From CAYNKA01 sp964397655 (GTDB lineage: Bacteria > Spirochaetota > Spirochaetia > DTKZ01): a stretch of DNA of 64,000 nucleotides. The stretch lies in NCBI GenBank assembly GCA_964397655.1, contig CAYNKA010000005.1, forward strand, positions 1-64,000, written 5' to 3'. Of this stretch, positions 61,661 through 64,000 are shown one piece after another (the stretch's first letter is position 1; every line of letters begins with the position of its first letter). A program made the translations under genes and the position numbers. The notes under the pieces are model-generated. The model was not told the DNA's origin, did not search any database, and worked only from the letters and a program-made list of their open reading frames with translations.

Positions 61661-63379
61661 ATGGAAATTTCCAATCTTCAGAAGAACAGATACGCATACA
61701 AGCCGAAACTCCCCCCGATCCTCCGGAAATCGCCGGCGGCCATCACGGTGAAACTCGGCAAGCCGACCGAAGCCGTGGGGGACCGGAAGGAGCTCAAGGA
61801 GATCTTCAGGAACTCCTACGGACAACCCATGGCGGTGTTCGAAAGCGGCAGGAACAAGAAGGCAGGCGACAGGATTAACGTTGGCGTGATCCTCTCGGGC
61901 GGACAGGCCCCCGGCGGGCACAACGTGATAGCCGGCCTCTACGACGGGATCAGGGCAGGAAATCCCAAATCCAAGCTCTTCGGCTTCCTCGGCGGACCTT
62001 CGGGACTCCTCAAGGACAAGGCCGTCGAGATCGGCGACAAATTCATGGATCAGTATCGGAACACGGGAGGCTTCGACATCATCGGCTCCGGCAGGACGAA
62101 GATCGAGACCCCCGAACAGTTCGACCAGGCTCTCGCCACCGCATCGGCCAGGAAGCTGAAGGCTATCGTCGTCATCGGCGGGGACGATTCCAACACGAAC
62201 GCGGCCCTCCTCGCCGAATTCTTCAAGTCCAAGGGAAGCGACATCCAGGTGATCGGCGTCCCCAAGACCATCGACGGCGACCTCAAGAACGAATACATCG
62301 AAACCTCCTTCGGCTTCGACACCGCGACGAAGACCTATTCCGAACTCATCGGCAACATCGCCCGCGACGCCAACTCGGCCAAGAAGTACTGGCACTTCAT
62401 CAAGCTCATGGGCAGGGCGGCGAGCCATATCTGCCTCGAATGCGCCCTCCAGACCCAGCCGAACGTGGCCCTGATATCCGAAGAGGTCGAGGCGAAGAAG
62501 CAGACCCTCGACGACATCGTCGCCTACCTCGCGGGGATCATCGCGAAGCGTGCGGAGAAAGGCGACAACTTCGGCGTGGTTCTCGTGCCCGAGGGCCTGA
62601 TCGAATTCGTGCCCGAGATGAAGAAGCTCATAGCCGAAATCAACGACCTCCTCGCCCACAAGGCCGCGGAATTCGCGGGCCTTCCCTCGCAGGACGCGCA
62701 GGTGGATTTCGTCACGTCGAACCTTTCCCCCGAATCGTCCGCCGTCTTCGTTTCCATGCCCAAGGAGATCAAGCTGCAGCTCCTCATGGACCGCGACCCC
62801 CACGGCAACGTCCAGGTCTCCCGCATCGAGACCGAGAAGCTCCTCGTCCAGATGACCGAGGCGAGGCTCAAGAAGATGAAGGCGGAGGGAACCTACAAGG
62901 GCTCCTTCAGCACGCAGAGCCATTTCCTCGGCTATGAAGGGCGCTGCGCATTTCCATCGAATTTCGACGCCGACTACTGCTACTCCCTCGGCCGCGCCGC
63001 CTTCCATCTCATAGCGGGCGGACTCACGGGCTACATCTCCTCGATCCGCAACCTCAACAAACCCGCCGCGGAATGGACCGCGGGAGGCATCCCCCTCACC
63101 ATGATGATGAACCTCGAGCAGAGGCACGGCAACAAGAAGCCGGTCATCAGGAAGGCGCTCGTCGAGCTGGACGGCAAGCCCTTCAAGGCCTTCGCCGCGA
63201 AACGCGAAACCTGGGCACTCGATACATGCTTCCTCTTCCCCGGCGCGATCCAGTACTACGGCCCCGACGAGGTCTGCAACCAGCCCACGAAGACCCTGCT
63301 CCTCGAGAGGGGAAAGCCGAAGGCACTCGCCGCGAAACCGGCGGTGAAAAAGAAGGGGAAAAAGCCGGCGAAGAAGTGA
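61661..63379 (+). CDS. pfp: Pyrophosphate-dependent phosphofructokinase (long form)
   Basis: 572 residues, PFK superfamily, PFP beta-like long form found in spirochaetes, chlamydiae and plants. VILSGGQAPGGHNVI, VVIGGDDSNTNA and GVPKTIDGDLKN: the Asp in GGDDS and the Lys in PKTIDGD mark PPi rather than ATP as phosphoryl donor. It makes fructose 1,6-bisphosphate reversibly from PPi. The Lys/Ala-rich tail (KKKGKKPAKK) is not part of the fold. AAGGAG precedes the ATG, and a UUCG-loop terminator follows. Confidence 0.96.
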   Translation: MEISNLQKNRYAYKPKLPPILRKSPAAITVKLGKPTEAVGDRKELKEIFRNSYGQPMAVFESGRNKKAGDRINVGVILSGGQAPGGHNVIAGLYDGIRAGNPKSKLFGFLGGPSGLLKDKAVEIGDKFMDQYRNTGGFDIIGSGRTKIETPEQFDQALATASARKLKAIVVIGGDDSNTNAALLAEFFKSKGSDIQVIGVPKTIDGDLKNEYIETSFGFDTATKTYSELIGNIARDANSAKKYWHFIKLMGRAASHICLECALQTQPNVALISEEVEAKKQTLDDIVAYLAGIIAKRAEKGDNFGVVLVPEGLIEFVPEMKKLIAEINDLLAHKAAEFAGLPSQDAQVDFVTSNLSPESSAVFVSMPKEIKLQLLMDRDPHGNVQVSRIETEKLLVQMTEARLKKMKAEGTYKGSFSTQSHFLGYEGRCAFPSNFDADYCYSLGRAAFHLIAGGLTGYISSIRNLNKPAAEWTAGGIPLTMMMNLEQRHGNKKPVIRKALVELDGKPFKAFAAKRETWALDTCFLFPGAIQYYGPDEVCNQPTKTLLLERGKPKALAAKPAVKKKGKKPAKK

Positions 63380-63406
63380 CCCCTGCGGCCGGCGTCGCGG
63401 TTTCGG

Positions 63407-63433
63407 GCGGCCTTCGGGCCGCTCATTTTTTTT
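63407..63433 (+). terminator. Terminator of pfp with UUCG tetraloop
   Basis: GCGGCC (63407-63412), loop TTCG and GGCCGC (63417-63422), followed by TCA and eight T. It overlaps the end of the convergent kinase gene. Confidence 0.85.
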
Positions 63434-64000
63434 CGTCGCAGGATGCCGGAATCGCGGCTGCGGGGAGAGAAAAGGAGAACCTCGTGCCCTTTCCCGGAAC
63501 GCTTTCCACTTCGATGGCGCTGCCGTGACGGGCGAGGAAATCTCTGCAGAGGATGAGGCCGAGACCCGTCCCCTCCTCCCCCTCGGTTCCTGGGTTGGAG
63601 AAGAGCTGATCGATCCTGAAGAGCCTGCCGAGGGTCTCCCGGCTCATGCCGATCCCGTCGTCCCGCACGGAAATCTCGACCGCCTTCTCCCTCCTCGGAT
63701 CACGCCTCACGGTGCAGGCGATCGTGCCGCCCCTCGGGGTGAATTTCAACGCGTTCGCGAGCAGGTTCCTGAGCACCGCGGAAATCATGTCGTAGTCGGC
63801 GAGGACCGCAAGATCTATCGGACCGGCGAGAGTCATCGTCAGTCCTTTCCGGTCAGCGGTTTCCTGGAAGAGACGGCGCAGGTTCTCCGCGAGAGCGGAA
63901 GGGAAAAGCAGCCGGGGGTGGAAGGGCATGGCCCCGCGCTGGACGCGGGACCAGCTCAGGAGGTCTTCGAGCAGATCGAGGATCTTCGCCACCGTGAGGT
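63423..64000 (-). CDS. Sensor histidine kinase, C-terminal part (cut by the window end)
   Basis: About 192 residues visible, and the gene continues past the window. The fragment begins in the dimerisation helix (ILDLLEDLLSWSRVQRG) and holds a full HATPase_c domain: N-box LRNLLANALKFT, G1 DDGIGMS, F-box LFRID, G2 GEEGTGLGLIL. The sensor domain and phospho-His are outside the window. It converges on pfp; the pfp terminator ends at its stop. Confidence 0.9.
   Translation of the reverse strand, partial: LTVAKILDLLEDLLSWSRVQRGAMPFHPRLLFPSALAENLRRLFQETADRKGLTMTLAGPIDLAVLADYDMISAVLRNLLANALKFTPRGGTIACTVRRDPRREKAVEISVRDDGIGMSRETLGRLFRIDQLFSNPGTEGEEGTGLGLILCRDFLARHGSAIEVESVPGKGTRFSFSLPAAAIPASCDEKK

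Noticed and set aside
61499..63127. 542-codon minus-strand open frame
   Set aside because: Antisense shadow of pfp; charged low-information sequence with no family match.

Overview
The window looks like a GC-rich chromosomal segment of a spirochaete (Spirochaetota, treponeme-like); this assignment is an inference. It rests on two FadL/UPF0164-type outer-membrane proteins flanking a lipoprotein, a long pyrophosphate-dependent phosphofructokinase, a bactofilin, many lipoproteins with relaxed lipoboxes, and PilZ and GGDEF proteins of spirochaetal flavour. Gene density is high, with short gaps and many 4-nt start/stop overlaps. Several housekeeping-type -35/-10 pairs with 16-18 bp spacing can be read directly.

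Layout. 1-10.4 kb: adk, then on the minus strand a TPR lipoprotein, a uracil phosphoribosyltransferase with a long N-terminal extension, an envelope protein, tRNA-Glu and tRNA-Lys, the envelope cluster barrel-lipoprotein-barrel, an overlapping bactofilin-TPR-mtaB operon, and a TyrA-like dehydrogenase. 10.4-24.8 kb: pta-dapB-dapA, convergent rsmA-comEC, a lipoprotein/HEAT-repeat pair, a PilZ protein, a CPBP protease, tlpA-ccdA, fabZ-acyl-CoA synthetase and a DapA-family aldolase.

24.9-29.2 kb is the accessory island and the most interesting part. A Phd/VapC toxin-antitoxin operon sits next to a complete diversity-generating retroelement (DGR). Reading on the minus strand, the DGR has a variable protein (secreted caspase-like domain fused to a formylglycine-generating-enzyme/C-type-lectin-like domain), an HRDC-domain accessory gene, a reverse transcriptase, and a template repeat (TR). 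The TR at 25898-26035 and the variable repeat (VR) at 27576-27713 align without gaps over 138 bp. They differ at 23 positions, and 21 of those are adenines in the TR sense strand. This is the signature of adenine-specific mutagenic retrohoming.

29.3-45.1 kb (minus strand): a GAF/HisKA_2 kinase, an outer-membrane-like protein, then a long sugar-type locus. That locus has a sensor lipoprotein, a YesM-like kinase, a YesN-like regulator, and an ABC transporter (binding protein, ATPase, two permeases) with a cyclase/hydrolase at its end. aroB follows with an ArsR regulator, then nth and a 7TM-PAS-GGDEF protein. 45.4-51.5 kb: a complete F-type ATP synthase operon, atpBEFHAGDC, with a short epsilon subunit. 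51.6-64 kb: a DJ-1/PfpI protein, a zinc ribbon protein, a DUF6530-like gene overlapping a WYL regulator, an XRE-cupin regulator leading a LeuC/LeuD-type dehydratase, membrane proteins, a GGDEF-PilZ fusion, TelA and XpaC homologues, pfp, and the C-terminal part of a histidine kinase cut by the window end.

Themes that link genes: c-di-GMP signalling (PilZ protein, two GGDEF proteins), a three-component sugar sensor next to its probable transporter, and promoters whose start point falls within a few bases of the ATG with no Shine-Dalgarno (probable leaderless mRNAs).
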